The notes: generated by a model not told the origin, from the letters alone. A stretch of DNA of 64,000 bases from Acheta domesticus (GCA_031308135.1 JAHLJT010003656.1:69582984-69646983), one strand, 5' to 3'; shown: positions 43,665 to 55,344, counted from the first letter of the stretch. Made by a program: numbers and translations.

Positions 43665-44765
43665 CGAGGCCAGAATTAGCCGCTTCGCGTCGCCCCCGCT
43701 GCCTACACCGCCGCTTTGCGCCGATCAGAAGGAAGGATTTGTCGCTTCTCGTCCCCCTCGCTGCCTACGCCGCCGCTTTGCGCCGATCAGAATGAAGAAT
43801 TATTCGCTTCGCGTCGCCCCCGCTGCCTACGCCGCCGCTTTGCACCGATCAGATTGAAGGATTTGTCGCTTCTCGTCGCCCTTGCTGCCTGCGCCGCCGC
43901 TTTGCGCTGATCAGAAGGAAGGATTAGCGGCTTTGCGTCGCCCCCGCTTCCTGCACCACTGCTTTGCGCTGATCAGAAGGAAGAATTAGTTCAGGGGTGT
44001 TCAATTTGTAAGGCCTCAAGGGCCACAGCTCAAACATTTAATATGGTTGCGGGCCATATTTTCATTACTCGATTACTCCATAACGGACTTCCCCGTATTG
44101 TTGATATCGGCACTTCGCCCTACTACTCTGAAACGAGGGGGGGGACCATGCGTGATATCAAGTCGTACTTCCATAACTACAACACATTGGGATGATTTTT
44201 AATTTCTGAATTTACTACAAAAATCCTTAAATTTAAACTTAACTTATTTTTACATTAATGGGGGTGGTGACCCCGGCAGGGAGCATGCCTTAGGCGCATA
44301 CTGATCTCGCTCGACATGGATGAAAGTGACTTTCATTTTGACTAATAATCTTTCGCGGGCCACAATAAATGTCACTGCGGGCCACCAGTTGGACATTAGT
44401 CGCTTCGCGCCGCCCCCGCTGCCTGCACCGCCACTTGGCGCTGGTCAGAAGGAAGAATTAGTCGCGTCGTCGCCCCGCCGCGTGCACCGCCGCTTTGCGC
44501 TGGTCAGAAGGAAGAATTAGTCGCTTCGCGCCGCCCCCGCTGCGTGCACCGCTGCTTTGCGCTGGTCAGAAGGAAGAATTAGTCGCTTCGCGCTGCCCCC
44601 GCTGCGTGCACCGCCGTTTTGCGCTGGTCAGAAGGAAGGATTAATCGCGTGTCGTCGCCTACACCGCCGCTTTGCGCCTGTGAGAAAGAACAATTAGTCA
44701 CGTCGCGTCGCCCCCGCTGCCTACACCCCTGCTTTGCGCCGATCAGAAGAAAGGATTAGTCACAT
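43665..44765. repeat. 62-bp minisatellite, split by a hAT element
   Basis: About 11 GC-rich units of 62 bp (one 59 bp, some shortened near the right end), each with TCGCTTCGCG, CGCCCCCGCTGCCT, GCCGCTTTGCGC and a GRTCAGAAGGAAG end. The five units left of the insertion carry GATCAG. Most of those on the right carry GGTCAG, with one GATCAG unit at the far right edge. Frames through it are incidental. Confidence 0.9.
43992..44393 (+). mobile_element. Non-autonomous hAT-type element, copy 2
   Basis: The left end is CAGGGGTGTTCAATTTGTAA. The body aligns with the reverse complement of 2107-2438 (GGGCCACA, TGGTTGCGGGCCATATTT, TTTCTGAATTTACTA, GACCCCGGCAGG). The right end stops at CCACCAGTTGGAC and lacks the last few bases of the inverted repeat. 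ATTAGT flanks both sides but is also part of the host minisatellite unit, so no clean 8-bp duplication can be claimed. Confidence 0.75.
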
Positions 44766-44769
44766 GTCT

Positions 44770-45005
44770 CCCCCTGCCCGCCGCCTTGCGCCGGCCGCTC
44801 GCCAGTGAGGCGTCCTCGGCCCCCAGCCTCAGCGCGGCGCCCTGGGCGAGCCTTGAGCGGCGCGGGCGGCTCCAGTTTCCTGGCGGAGGGCGGGCGGCGG
44901 GCGCTCTTGTTTCCTCGCGCGAGGCCCCGGCGCCGCGCCGCGCCGCGCGCACCAGGAATGCGAGTCCTCCCCTCGGGCGGACGTGCAGCGCCGCCGTGCA
45001 CGTGC
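44770..45005. other. GC-rich island
   Basis: CpG-rich (GCGCCGCGCCGCGCCGCGCG near 44930). Frames on both strands are open but of Arg/Ala/Pro composition. No function assigned. Confidence 0.45.
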
Positions 45006-45101
45006 CAGCACAGACAGATACTAGATTGGAAATAGATATTTACGTAACTAGGACGGAAAGAGAGTATTTGGCGTACGAATGGAATGTTACAATGAATGAA
45101 C

Positions 45102-45310
45102 CAGACTCTTTGGCGTACACCAGACTCTTAGGCGAACACCAGACTCTTAGGCGTACACCAGACTCTTAGGCGTATGGCAGAGTCTTTGGCGTACGCCAGG
45201 GTATTTGGCGTACACCAGGGTATTTGGCGTACGCCAGGGTATTTGGCGTGCGCCAGGGTATTTGGCGTACGCCAGGGTATTTGGCGTGCGCCAGGGTATT
45301 TGGCGTGCGC
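45102..45310. repeat. 19-bp minisatellite with palindromic core
   Basis: Eleven units of exactly 19 bp. Units 1-4 begin CAGACTCTT, unit 5 is intermediate, and units 6-11 begin CAGGGTATT. All carry GGCG. Where GTACGC is followed by the next unit's CA, a perfect 12-bp palindrome TGGCGTACGCCA forms (units 5, 7 and 9). Diverged flanking units lie at 45061-45080 and 45311-45345. Because 19 is not a multiple of 3, an open minus frame repeats every 19 residues. I regard it as a by-product. Confidence 0.92.
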
Positions 45311-45345
45311 CAGATTCTTTGGTCTTTGACGTACGGTAGAGTCCA

Positions 45346-46016
45346 TGACGTACGAATGAAATATTGAAATGAGTATGCCAAAGACAATTGGTACGTGTTG
45401 CTTACATTACATTTTAGTACAAATTCGTGGAAACTTACAAGTATATATTTACTCAGTACTTAGTACTCTTGGAATAATAGTTTACTTTGCAGTTCCCAGT
45501 TTGTTTTACGTGAACATGACTTCTTTGCGGAACGCGCTCAAATGGATATTTGTGAAGGGGTGGATTAATATATCAGGTAACTAAGATAAGCTTAGGGTTC
45601 TCGCTTCAAAAAGGCCACCAAAATTTTTGTTTTACTCCAGAAATATGTAAAATAATGTTTATTATTTAGTTAATCACAAAAGATTAATACAGTTAATTCA
45701 TGATTTAAATTATAGAAAATGCATTATTTTTAAAATCCTGGAGCACATAATGAAGGGCTAGGAGTAATACGGTAATACAAGATGAGGCACACTTGCACCA
45801 AATTAATAATTTGACTAAATTATAATTTATTATTATTTAATCCAATGTTTTAATGTTATTAGGAAGCCCAGTAGTTGGGTCATACGTAGGACTCTCTATT
45901 TTATAAATTCGGTTCTGAATGTTGGGTCTCCCTGAATGAATGAACGAATGATCGAATCAATGAATGAATGAAGAAATGAATTTACACTTCCAAGAGCTCT
46001 GTTCTTGCGAATGCTT
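45346..46016. other. A/T-rich unassigned sequence
   Basis: GAATGAAT-type repeats at 45935-45980, otherwise nothing recognised. Confidence 0.3.
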
Positions 46017-46033
46017 TGTGTGTGTGTGTGAGT

Positions 46034-46075
<42 letters not shown>
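46017..46075. repeat. (TG)n(GA)n microsatellite
   Basis: TGTGTGTGTG followed by about 40 bases of GA repeats. Confidence 0.92.
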
Positions 46076-46080
<5 letters not shown>

Positions 46081-46404
46081 GGGTATTTTGACAGATGTTA
46101 TTGAAATAAAATACACTTTTTGTGTTATAAAAGTCTGTGCTATAAGATAAGACAAGAAAAAGCACTTCCAACTTGAAAAGTGACTGCATTATCACTCAAA
46201 GGTCGGATCAAATGAAAATGTGTTTTTCGAGGCAGAAAACTTCGAAAGACTCAAATTATTTGATAATTAATTATAGTTACCCATATTTTAATTCGTTATT
46301 GTTTTCGAGAAAGGGCGTACTCAGGTAGCAATATTTATATTATACTGAAGGTCTTTTCGATCCCATAGCGATCATCATCCCAGCTAATCTTGCAACATCT
46401 GGGG

Positions 46405-47099
46405 CAGGGCTGTCCAACTTCGTAGGGCTTAATGGCCACGTATCAAATTCTAGTCAAGCCGCGTGTCGCGCAATAATTTAAAATGGTCTTTAGCCAGAGA
46501 TTATAATGAAACAAATATATATAGTATACGAATTTTATTCAGCATACTTAATGTACTCGTACATACGACAAAACAATTAATATTACAGTTAAGCAAATAA
46601 AAAAATTCATTACAGAATAGCTAAAAAATAATTGTATTTAAGGTCCGATTAAATTAAGAAGGTGATTGACATTTGTGAGTGGAGGGGAGTGAAGTTGCCA
46701 GGTCGCAAACCACTGAGCACGTGTTACCGGGACACGAGAACAAACACTTCAAAAAATACGTGTAAAAGTGTAAAAAAGCCTAACCTCAACGCAACTCATC
46801 ACAGCACAGTACACATTGCGCGCGCAGCACAGGCAGAAACGCGGGCGGCGCGGCGGCAGGGAAGTCTCTGTGCGATGCTCAAACGTTCCCCTTGTTCGGC
46901 AGTGGCAACTGAGCGACCTGACGCGTCACGTTTTGTCTCTGTGGTTGGCAGCTGCCATGGAAACGGGAGAGGCGTCCTGACGTCACACAGAACTGTCAAT
47001 CGCCTTCTTAATTTAATGGTACCTTAGTTGATATAATACATTTTTTCAAAGCAGTCGCGGACCGCAAGATCCGTCGGGCCGCCAGTTGGAAAGCCCCGG
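46405..47099. mobile_element. hAT-like non-autonomous element, second family
   Basis: The left end CAGGGCTGTCCAACTTCG and the right end, reverse-complemented, CCGGGGCTTTCCAACTGGC pair with one indel. GGCCGCCAGTTGG (47078) resembles the ends of the 2107 and 43992 elements. The possible flanking duplications (TCTGGGG / TCTGGGC) overlap the end sequence and are not decisive. Interior: A/T-rich with a GC-richer block at 46800-46990. No transposase recognised. Confidence 0.6.
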
Positions 47100-47290
47100 T
47101 CTGGGCGGAAAACCAAGTAATGCCCAAATATTAATACCTGGCGACCGACGGCTTCCCTCAAATTATTAGGAAGTACCTTCCTCACCAGCAATATTATTAA
47201 TCGTACATGTCTGTTTGATGTGTAGAATAAATTGTCTTTACTTGTGATGCGTCAATTTGACCAAATGGACAAACAAGTAGGAAGAAAGCC
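47100..47290. other. Unassigned sequence
   Basis: No supported feature. Confidence 0.3.
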
Positions 47291-47294
47291 TGGC

Positions 47295-47692
47295 CTCCAG
47301 AACATCTCCGCTTCCGCCTCTCCGCGGGCTGTCTTCTCCTGGCACCGGCTGCGCCGCCTCCGCCGCCTCCGCTTCCGCCGCCCGCTCCTTTCCTCTCTCC
47401 GCATACGGCACTTGTCACCGGACCGCCGCCACCGCTGCGGCCTCCGCCACCACGTGTTCCGCAGCATCGCCTTGCTGCCGCCTCCGCCTTCACAGTCACC
47501 GCCGCCGCTGCCGCAAACGACACCGCACCCAGATTCGTCGCCTCTGCTACCATCCCCGCCATCGACACCCCGCCACCACCGCCATCGACACCTCGCCATC
47601 TCCGTCATCGACATCCCGCCACCACCGCCGCAAACGACACCGCACCCAGATTCGTCGCCTCTGCTACCGCCGTCGACGCCACCATCATAGAC
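47295..47692. repeat. CCGCC/CCACCGCCATCGA arrays with a 40-bp direct repeat
   Basis: Degenerate CCGCCTCCG units (47340-47500) pass into the 23-bp type CATCGACACCYCGCCACCAC units (47555-47625). A block starting CCGCAAACGACACCGCACCC is present twice, at 47511-47551 and 47628-47668, essentially identical. Long open frames on both strands are Pro/Arg/His or Gly low complexity. Confidence 0.85.
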
Positions 47693-47749
47693 TAAGGAGG
47701 TATAGAGCTTCCCTCTATGCCGCCGCCGCTACCCCGGCTGTCGACATCC

Positions 47750-48172
47750 GTACGATTCTAGAGTCTGGCTGCTCTGAGCGGATGTTTTCCGTGGTTTCTT
47801 CGACAAATACCTGGCCAGAGCAGCACCGTAACAAACGGGTCACGGACTGCGCGGGATCTTTCCTTCCTGCGCCTTGTCTTACCCTCATTCCTTACTTACA
47901 CTCACATGCACTATTCTACCACACTTGTTGCGAGACCAGAAGGGAGCTTAGAGCTGGTTCCGGCCCGGTCGGTGCCCCGCGGGAAGGAGATACTTGGTTC
48001 GAGAAAACCCTGCCAGCCGACGGGAGGTTGGCGCCGGATCTCACCATCTAGCGTGGCAAAATCACCACCACCTCCCAAGGGAAAGCACGCAGTATACTTA
48101 CAGGACTAATAACCTTAGCAGTTGGCGGGCGTGGAATCACTCATCAATCAATCAATCAAAATCATCACCACT
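47750..48172 (+). mobile_element. SINE-A copy 5 (plus), head truncated
   Basis: It starts inside the family body (GGCTGCTCTGAGCGG), then AACAAACGGGTCACGGACTG, TTACACTCACATGCACTA, GGGAGCTTAGAGCTGGTTCC, GCCGGATCTCACCATCTAGC, and ends with CTAATAACCTTAGCAGTTGG and an (AATC)n tail at about 48146-48170. The tRNA-like head is missing. Confidence 0.82.
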
Positions 48173-48234
48173 ATCATGTTCACCATGATTATAAACATCA
48201 CTACTATTTTCAGAGTGGCTTTGAGGGCTCAAAT

Positions 48235-48710
48235 GCAGTATCGTCACTGCCCCATTCACGTTGTCTACCGGGAGATCATAGGGTAGGAGACCCGATGCCG
48301 AAGGGTTTTCGACACGTACTATACAGATAGGTGGAATTAAACGTCTGCCTGGAGAATAATTCTTACTGCCGACTGCTATGATCAGTAGTTTTCCGTTGTT
48401 TCTCTTATCAACATCAAGCGAATGCCAGGGCAATATTCTTGAAAATCGGCCAGGGACTCCGCCCTTTCCTTAATCATTGGCTTCTGCTCTCCCTTTACAC
48501 ACATACACACTAACACTTACATGCACTACACTACTGTACGTTGTCTGCTGAGTGCGTATCTGGTCTGAGGCGGTGTCACACCGTGCGACACCTGGAAAGG
48601 GAAACTCCTGAAGACGACGTGTAGCTCGGCACTGGATCTCCCATGCTAGAGGGGGAGGAAAACTACTCCACCCGGATATAATGTACACTACACTAATGGA
48701 ACTGTATTAT
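48235..48710 (+). mobile_element. SINE-A copy 6 (plus), 3' end truncated
   Basis: Head with ACCGGGAGATCATAGGGTAG and GAGACCCGATGCCG, CTGCCGACTGCTATGATCAG, an ACACATACACAC centre with TTACATGCACTACACTAC, and CACTGGATCTCCCATGCTAG. It stops at CACTAATGGAACTGTATT without the GTTGACGCG tail. It lies about 65 bases after copy 5. Confidence 0.75.
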
Positions 48711-48769
48711 TTTTTTACGACTCTCTAGTATAGTTAACGCGCCCCGATCAGCCCTGATTGGCATCATCA

Positions 48770-49290
48770 CCACGTCTGTAGGCATCAACACCACCACCAC
48801 CATCTTCACCATCACTACAGCCACCCCTGTCACAACCACCTTCCATCACTGCCATCAATATCTCGCCATCACCACCATCGACATCCCGCCACCACCGCCA
48901 TTGACAACTCGCCATCACCGCCATCGACACCCGACCACCACCGCCATCGAAACCCCTCCATCACCGCCATGACACCCGCCCATCACCGCTATTGACACCC
49001 CGCCATCATCACCATCGACACCCTGCTATCACCGCCATGACACCCCTCCATCACCGCTATCGACACTCCGCCATCATCGCCATCGACACCCGGCCATCAC
49101 CACCATAGACACCCCGCCATCACCCCCATCGACACCCCGCCATCACCCCCATCGACACCCCGCCATCACCGCCATCGATACCCCGCCATCATCACCATCG
49201 ACACCCTGCCATCACCCCCATCGACACCCCGCCACCACCGCCATGGACACCCTGCCATCACCGCCATCGACACCCCGTCACCATGCGCCT
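48770..49290. repeat. 23-bp minisatellite (CATCACCGCCATCGACACCC-CGC)
   Basis: About 20 units, most 23 bp, some 19-22, varying at CACC/CCCC/TCAC positions. It is most regular at 49090-49290. The same unit occurs at 47555-47625, on the far side of SINE-A copies 5 and 6. Not coding. Confidence 0.9.
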
Positions 49291-49645
49291 CGGCGACCGC
49301 TCCACGCTTCACGCACGCATCCGGGCGCGCGCGACGCGGCGCAGCGTGGCGTGGCGTGGCGCGGCGCGGCGCGGCGCGGCGCTGCGGGCGGGGCCGCGCC
49401 CGCTTTTACGGCGGAATAAATCATCGGGCGATGGGGCGGCGGCGCAGGCGGAGGCGCTCGCGACCGCCCGCTGCTCCCGCGCTCGCGACGCTTTACGACC
49501 GCGAGGCAAGGCCGCGAGCGCGCGCGGCACGGCGCGGCGCGGCGCGCAGGCGGGCGGGCGGGCGCGTGGGGCCGCGGCGCGGCGCGGAGGCGGTGACGGC
49601 GGGGGAGACGGCGCGGCGCGGCGCGCCCCGCTTTGCTGTTGTGGG
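49291..49645. other. GC-rich island with (GGCGC)n
   Basis: Extremely CpG-rich: GGCGC/GCGCG repeats at 49340-49385 and 49525-49625. Five or more overlapping frames are open on both strands. That points to composition, not a gene. Confidence 0.55.
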
Positions 49646-49824
49646 TTGTTGCGTGGAATGGATTGATGGAGATTTCCGGGCGCGCCGACTGCGGGGCGTT
49701 GGTGTAGTCAGTGGGGGCATGGGGGCTACGGCACCCCCGAAATGATCGGCTGGATCCGCCCCTCAGTGTAGTGAATGTTTTCATGCCTGGTTATGGTGAT
49801 ATTCGTTGGTTCCGGCGCCGATAG
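49646..49824. other. Unassigned sequence
   Basis: No supported feature. Confidence 0.3.
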
Positions 49825-50057
49825 ATTTTTTTTGTGTTTCCGGGCGAGTCAACAGCTACAGTCATTAGTGTCGTAAGTTTAGTGCGTACTTTTGTCGCGT
49901 AAGGAGGCGGTGTTCTTCCCCAGCTGGATGGGGCGATCCGGCGCCGAACTACACGTCGGCTTGCAAAGGGATTCCGCCCATCACGTGTTTTCCCCGGCGG
50001 AGTATCACCCCAGCTGGGGAAAGCTCTAAGCTCTCGGTCGGTCTTCTAACGTGTACG

Positions 50058-50109
<52 letters not shown>

Positions 50110-50420
50110 CTTTGGTATGAATTTGTTTTATATTTATCAGTCGTATATTTGATTTCTTTTTCTTTGTATTCCATTGCTTTTTGTTGATTTCTTCTTGTTT
50201 GTGTGGATACGACACGAAGGAGAAAGGGACGTTTGCACGCGGTCCGTGACCCGTTTGTTGTGGTACTGCTCTGACATTCGCCTGGTATTGATTAGAGAAA
50301 CCACGGAAAATTATCGATCAGAGCGCCGCTTGCGAGAATGCTCCTCCAGGCAATGCTAGCTACGCTGCTAGTGACAAAAATCCGCCACTGTTGGAACTCG
50401 AGCTTTATGACTAGGTCAAA
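49825..50420 (-). mobile_element. SINE-A copy 7 (minus) with expanded (GT)n
   Basis: The 3' end on plus reads GGGCGAGTCAACAGCTACAG with TCATTAGTGTCG (49843). The body has CACCCCAGCTGGGGAAAGCT and CCGTGACCCGTTTGTTGTGG. The head at the right carries a B-box on minus (GCTCGAGTTCCAA). The family's ACACACAC centre is expanded here into an uninterrupted (GT)n of about 54 bases at 50051-50104, followed by about 70 bases not seen in the other copies. Confidence 0.82.
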
Positions 50421-50479
50421 GTCGCTGCCTAGTGATCGGCAATGCAATGGTTGAGCTGAACTTAGCCGGTTTGAGGTGA

Positions 50480-50655
50480 CGGACTTTGCAGTTGTCGCCG
50501 GGATGGGGATGGTGGTAGCTGGGGCGGGGACATGGGGGGCGTGGTTTTTGAAAACAATGGCAGCGGCGAGGAAGTCTTGGCGGCGTGGGTGGCCGTGCTT
50601 GTGACAATGATGGCAGTGACGATGATTGAAGGGGCGGTGGTTGTAGTAAGATCGC
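50480..50655. repeat. Degenerate GATGGNGGT array
   Basis: GGGATGGGGATGGTGGTAGC and GACAATGATGGCAGTGACGA-type units, the plus-strand counterpart of the CCACCGCCATCG arrays. Frames are low complexity. Confidence 0.6.
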
Positions 50656-53600
50656 GCGGCGCGGTGCAGCGGCATGGCAGATGGTGGTGTAGTTGCGACG
50701 GTGATTAAGGTTTTGGGTAAGGTAAAGGGAACTGGAAGTTAACCATTGACCTTTCGCAATAAACTGTGCCATACTACTCAGTCCGACATTTCTGCATTAC
50801 TTTAATATAAATGTACATTGAAGTATTGGTAATTATGATTAACGCCCATCAAATTTAATGTACACATGCATTACAATAGGATGCAAGAATCAAAACTTTA
50901 AGGTCAGATCTGAAATGAATGAATGAAAGAATGAATAAATGATCTTGATGAACTGGTGATTATAATTATATGCCATGAATGATGAGAGTCAGGGACAGTG
51001 AGAAGTCCTGTACATTAAATCTACATTGATTTTAATGTGAGCATCTTATTTTATGTATAAGTATATTAAGCTTTTCTAATGTACAAAGTAAATTAAATTT
51101 CATGCACATTGATGCTTTAATCCAATTAAATTTAATGACATTTCTGTCCATTTTGAAGAAAGAACCGTGAGCGAGTTCTGGAAGTGTCGAAAACATCTGG
51201 AGTACTTGGATTCTCGGCATCTTTCTTGAGTCATCACTAGTATTCTCACATCAATGAAACATTGCATAGCAGGTCCGTTCTCCCTCACAAACAAGATAGT
51301 AATCCTATCATCAGACTTTCTACTTTTATACAAACGTTGGTCTGTTTTGGAAACGCGCATACCAGGAAAAATCATATTTCTAAAGTTGATATTTTGTTTT
51401 TAAACAACATTAGAGAAGTACGATGTGAAGGATATGAGTAAAATTCAGAAATATTCCACAATCAAAAATTAACTAAGGAGAAAAGGTGTAAAGTTGTATG
51501 AATATTTTGTTTTATCTATATCTAAATCATGTTTAACTTGATTGCTTTCTGATGAGGGATAAAAATGATAAAATGAAAAGCTGGTATGGTTTGTTGCACA
51601 GACAATAAATACCACGCATGGAGTGCATATGGAATCAAAAGTTTGTTTACTATTTATTAACTTGAACATTGCTCTTCGAAAAACGTGGGTTCATGATTCG
51701 CATTAGAGCGCAAAGACAGCAAGTCTTGGTGTCTCAATGTACAAGAAATTCTCCAGATTTTGGATCAAGAACGAGATATTAGTAATTCTAAATAGTATTA
51801 CCAATGGAATCCATCATACGATGACGAGTTGGTATTCTTATAACATAAACAAATTTGTTCGTGTAGGTATACTACTTTACACAACATTGGTCCTATGAAT
51901 AAAATGAAGCCTTGATACGAAGGTAACTGTTTACAGGAGCTACAAAAATATAGGTCACTGAAACTCATTGAGGCCCGTACGAGAAACAATGAATTCCCAC
52001 AATAATATTTTATAAATAATGTTCATGATTCTGTATTTTAATGTTATAAAGATATTATTACTTAATATGTTCCTACGACAAGTTCCTAAATTTTCCCTTG
52101 CTCATATGTGAAACGGATGACAATAAATCTGACACTGATAATAGAGGTGATATTTGAGTGTAGAATGTTTATAGCATCCCATCACAAAAGTATAATGATC
52201 TCTTACCAGATTATTTCAGCAGTTAGATGAGAAAAATCTATATCATGCGGCGTGATATTGTGAGCCCTGAAATTATCTTAGATTGAGAATAGCTCGTGCA
52301 CTTTTATGTGCAAGAGAATTCTCAGAATAGAATGAAATGTTGACAGTCAAGTAAGTTTTCATTACTCCTCGAGATCAGTGTAGTTGTGGACTTCAGTTCT
52401 TGTTTGATTCATTTCCCAACATATGCTTTTTGACTTTATAATTTCGTAGTACATAGCTTTACTACAACTCCACTTATACTAAAAATAATTATGTTCCATC
52501 TTTGAAACCAAAGATTTTTTGGAGAGAAATGTCCACTATGGTTTTTCTTACAACACTAAGTACAACGGGAGTAGGTTTTGTGTTCTAAAAAAAATATGTT
52601 TTGCTGATCTCTTCTGGCCATTCTTTTTAATTTGCATCTTCTCAATAATCTTTGAAAGTTGACCAAATTCTTCAAAGAAGAGTCTTATAATAAAGTCTGC
52701 AAATACATTTTTACACTAATTGAATTATAAATTTGTAGTGTGTGCTTCTTTTTCTCTTAAGTATCATTCCTCAGACAGATACACAACCTGCAGTAAATTG
52801 AGCTAATGCTATAAAATTTCTCAGAATTGTTTTGAAATATCTTAGCTCTGTTGTCTTTTGTGATGAGAGCTACAGCGTACAAGGAAAAACTGTGAGTTTA
52901 CGCAACTCCTGACTGGCTACAGCCATCAAAGAAGATTCCAGCGGGAAGTACGTGCTCGTACGGGTGGGTCTCTTTAGTACCATTTCGGCTAGAAGGATTT
53001 TGTGTGTCCATGGAATGTTGATTGGCGTGAAGAATTTAGGATGGGATTGAGATGATATGAGGAAGGCTGGTCTCCTCAGGTTGGGAGTTACCGGACCGAC
53101 TTTCCCCTGAAGCAAAGGAGGAAAAACTCATCTTTGAGCCTCGTCTCATGCAATAGGCATCTCTCCTTCTGTGCCTTGGTTGCAGCACAGCATTGAGTAC
53201 AACGACCATGGCAGATTCCGATGTTCTGACTTACGAGACGCCCGCTATGATAGACGAAGCCACTAAAATACATGTTCATAAAGATATTAATGTGAAGAGA
53301 AAATGTATGCGAAAGAGGGACATTACTCTGCATTATTTAAATTTGTGTTGTTCTTACCACAAATACATTAAATTAAAAAAATAATGTTATTCGTGTGTGG
53401 ACAATCGTCGCTCGCCAAACGGCCGATCATTCCGCCTCCGTTACCATAGGGTAGGTAAAGTACAATACAGTTGTAAATATTTTGGCTTTTTACTTTCAAA
53501 ACGTAGAATATATTTCCCCACCAGCTGTCTTCATGCAAGCCTTACGAATCAGTAAATGTGTGAGGTTGGGTCTGGTCTGGAGTTTAGGTATAACGCTTTA

Positions 53601-54090
53601 ACTTTTAGACTAAAGCGACAAAAGTTTCAATTTTTTTCCTTTTTGATACATTATTACGTGTATATCTTCGCCACCTGCACCAGTCTTAATCATCTTTGAA
53701 ACTGCACTAACATACCTTACATCTGACATTGCATACTAAATTAGAAATAAAAATCTGCTAATTACCAGAGTTATGCGAGACACAAATACATTCATGCATA
53801 AATCTACATACGAGTACATAGAAAATTATTACCGAGGAATTAATATTTCTAATGATTAAACCTGTCTTTAACATTATTTTGTAGATATATTCTTTACTTA
53901 TTTTGCACACTTTTTCATTATTTTGTTGTTTTAATTCATGTTTATCTGTAAAATGAGAGATTACCTTATATGTTTCATTTATTTGATCTGTTTGTTTTTC
54001 ATGAGCCTTGACTAAGTTAACTCTTCATATTAATAATAGTAATGTTAATGTTCTAGTGGAAAACGTACGCTTTAAACAACTTATAATACG
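50656..54090. other. A/T-rich desert, about 3.4 kb
   Basis: No supported gene, repeat or mobile element. All open frames are under 95 codons and show no domain. Confidence 0.4.
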
Positions 54091-54094
54091 AGTA

Positions 54095-55330
54095 ATAATA
54101 ATATTAGTAATAATAATAATAATAATAACAACAATGCATCATGTTCCCACCCTCGAGCTGATGTACATAGACTTTATGTGTCACGTAAGGAAGGAGGAAG
54201 AGGCCTCAGACAAATTGAGGCCTCCTGGCACAACGCAATAGTCGGTTGGGGGAAGTATGTAGTCAGCCATCAAGATGACACTCTAATGAGGCAGGTCATG
54301 AAATCTGAACGAAGAACGGGAAACAGAGGCATTGTTAGTGTAGCAAGAAGCATTGCGAAGAAAACTAGGCAAGACACGTCGAATAACACAGGCGCTTAAC
54401 TTCTGATGCTACTAAAAATGAAATGTGAGACACAAAAAATGTTAAAGAAATCGTGGAGAGACAAACCACTCCACGGACAATACCTAAAAAGAATGGACAA
54501 GGTGCAGATCAATAAAGATCAATCATTTATGTGGCTTAAAGGGGACGAATGAAGCCAGAATCGGAAGCAGTTCTAGTAGCTGCTCAAGATCAGGCGTTGA
54601 GAACACGACATTATGATAAAGCGGTTCTCAAAATTTCCCAAGATGATAAATGCCGTATTTGCCAGGAGCAAGTAGAAACCATTGATCATATTGTCTCAGC
54701 TTGTCCAATTCTAGCAAAGACCGAATACCTGAAAATACATGACAGGGTGTGTAGCTACCTCCACTGGCAGATCTGTACCGCCCTCGAAGTTCCAAACACA
54801 TGCCCCAAGTGGTACGAACACTCACCAAAACCGGTGACGTCTGTTTGATTGTGTACGATATTGTACGCCCAACGGATTCAAACTGATTGCACGATAGCGG
54901 CAAAAAACCGGATATTGTTATCCGAGATTTGGCGAAAAAATCGTGTTTACTTGTCGATGTTTCTGTACCTTGCGATCAAAACGTCGTTACCAAGGAGGCA
55001 GAGAAATATCTTAAATACAAGAGTTTGGAAATCGAGATCAGCCGAATGTGGGGCGTAAAAGCACAGGTCGTACCGATTGTTATCGGAGCTCTGGGATTTG
55101 TTCCGCAAAATTTGAGTAAGAACTTGTCTAAACTTTCCGGTAATTCGAAAGACTGGGAAGTGCAAGAAATTGCTTTATGTGAAACAGCCCACATTTTGCG
55201 CAAAGTATTGTAGAGGCACTGACAGTCACCGGATCTACTCCTTAGGTAGCTGGTTGCAACCTGGAGTAGATTTATATTCAGCCGACTCATAACATCTTTA
55301 GTCGTGATGTAGTGGAATAATAATAATAGG
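54095..55330 (+). mobile_element. RLE-type LINE, 5'-truncated: thumb, CCHC knuckle, restriction-like endonuclease, 3' UTR
   Basis: It begins at an (AAT)n run, then (through a frameshift) MHHV...VHRLYVSRKEGGRGLRQIE (54135-54225), the thumb segment GWGKYVVSHQDDTLMRQVMK, AAQDQALRTRHYDKAVLK (54580), and a complete CCHC motif CRICQEQVETIDHIVSAC (C-x2-C-x8-H-x4-C, 54654-54707). After a stop near 54886 comes the endonuclease: KKPDIVIRD with LLVDVSVPCDQNV (54902-54977), keeping PD and the second Asp. The C-terminus AQVVPIVIGALGFVPQNL runs to a stop at 55211. The 3' UTR ends in AATAATAATAGG (55318-55329). This knuckle-plus-PD-(D/E)xK layout is that of R2/R4/NeSL-like LINEs with a restriction-like endonuclease. 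The RT palm is missing. It is the best of three copies here. Confidence 0.88.
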
Positions 55331-55344
55331 TAAGAGGTAACACA

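Noticed and set aside
45102..45310. CRISPR-like array of short repeats
   Set aside because: The 19-bp units abut with no spacers and the context is eukaryotic. It is a minisatellite.
45128..45387. Minus frames with 19-residue repeats, as if a repeat protein
   Set aside because: The repetition follows from a 19-bp unit read through three frames. There is no start context or conservation evidence.
47232..47690. 152-codon plus frame
   Set aside because: Pro/His/Arg low complexity from CCGCC and CATCGACACC repeats, with direct duplication.
49278..49784. 168-codon minus frame and 127-129-codon plus frames
   Set aside because: Extremely CpG-rich (GGCGC)n region with five or more overlapping frames and no domain.
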